Source of the DNA: Baffinella frigidus
Taxonomy: Eukaryota > Cryptophyceae > Cryptomonadales > Baffinellaceae
DNA: 12,024 bases
Direction of reading: 5' to 3'
NCBI GenBank assembly: GCA_026770585.1
Contig: MU646449.1
Location: 211,713-223,736, forward strand
Both the position numbers and the translations under genes were made by a program. Under the pieces are notes generated by a model, which was given only the letters and a program-made list of their open reading frames with translations, ran no database searches and was not told the origin of the DNA. Each line of letters begins with the position of its first letter. Positions within the stretch are counted from its first letter, which is position 1. Of the stretch, positions 11,885-12,024 are shown piece after piece.

Positions 11885-12024
11885 CACGAACAGGCAGCCG
11901 AACCGCCCACGTCCTTGTACATGCCCGCCGCGCACGGCACACAGCTCCCGCCGCTCCCCGCGTCCCCCGTAAAGCCCGCGGGGCATGTGCACGCGCTCAG
12001 AGACGTGCTGCCCTCCGCCGACAC
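11885..12024 (-). CDS. Cysteine-rich GCC2/GCC3 (ephrin-receptor-like) repeat protein, partial exon
   Basis: The minus-strand frame from the window edge reads ACTCPAGFTGDAGSGGSC, then VPCAAGMYKDVGGSAACSW. This is the C-x-x-G-(F/Y)-x6-7-C-x-x-C-x-x-G-(M/T)-Y pattern of GCC2/GCC3 or EGF-like extracellular repeats. Such repeats occur in large secreted or surface proteins of algae and other protists. The gene begins outside the window. Codon position 3 is very GC-rich up to about 11885, then composition changes and two 25-bp tandem units follow. I therefore infer that the exon ends nearby, possibly at the GT at 11884/11883. The frame stays open further (to about 11677) but that part looks intronic. 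Function beyond a surface or adhesion-type domain is not inferable. Confidence 0.65.

Overview
This is a repeat-dense, GC-rich window from a eukaryotic nuclear genome. The eukaryote call rests on GT-AG introns that interrupt a protein domain, long degenerate tracts of the 7-bp CCCTAAA/TTTAGGG telomere-type repeat, many GA/TC/GT microsatellites, MITE-like fold-back elements, and a cysteine-rich GCC2/GCC3-type exon fragment at the right edge. The combination suggests a unicellular alga (a cryptophyte, dinoflagellate or similar). I cannot name the lineage from sequence alone.

The main structure is a large imperfect inverted duplication. The left arm runs about 31-4160 and the right arm about 7719-5005, read on the minus strand. 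Each arm carries one copy of the same gene: a protein with an N-terminal SAM-like domain and a long Pro/Ala/Gly/Arg/His-rich tail. In the left copy (plus strand) the SAM domain and the following linker are split by three introns: 788-1366, 1421-1613 and 1818-2761. In the right copy (minus strand, 7200-5413) the same protein is one uninterrupted frame, although the non-coding flanks on both sides are still collinear with the left arm. It is therefore not an ordinary retrocopy. Either the left copy gained introns or the right copy was converted by a cDNA. Length differences between the copies appear to keep the frame, so both have probably been under coding constraint for some time.

The centre (about 4160-5005) and the inner arm ends hold three copies of a ~118-bp terminal-inverted-repeat element, a TC tract and a hairpin repeat shared with intron 3. 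Intron 3 also carries a 137-bp AT-rich fold-back element. A GA-associated repeat (family B) occurs nine times, and in each arm its end coincides with the start of the SAM reading frame.

From about 7720 to 11860 I see mainly repeats: degenerate telomere-type tracts, microsatellites, several short tandem or dispersed duplications, a hairpin and a (GCAT)n block between two (GT)n blocks. One minus-strand exon candidate lies at 8751-8656. From 12024 to about 11885 the minus strand encodes a piece of a cysteine-rich protein whose gene continues outside the window. I found no rRNA, tRNA, CRISPR array or transposase gene.
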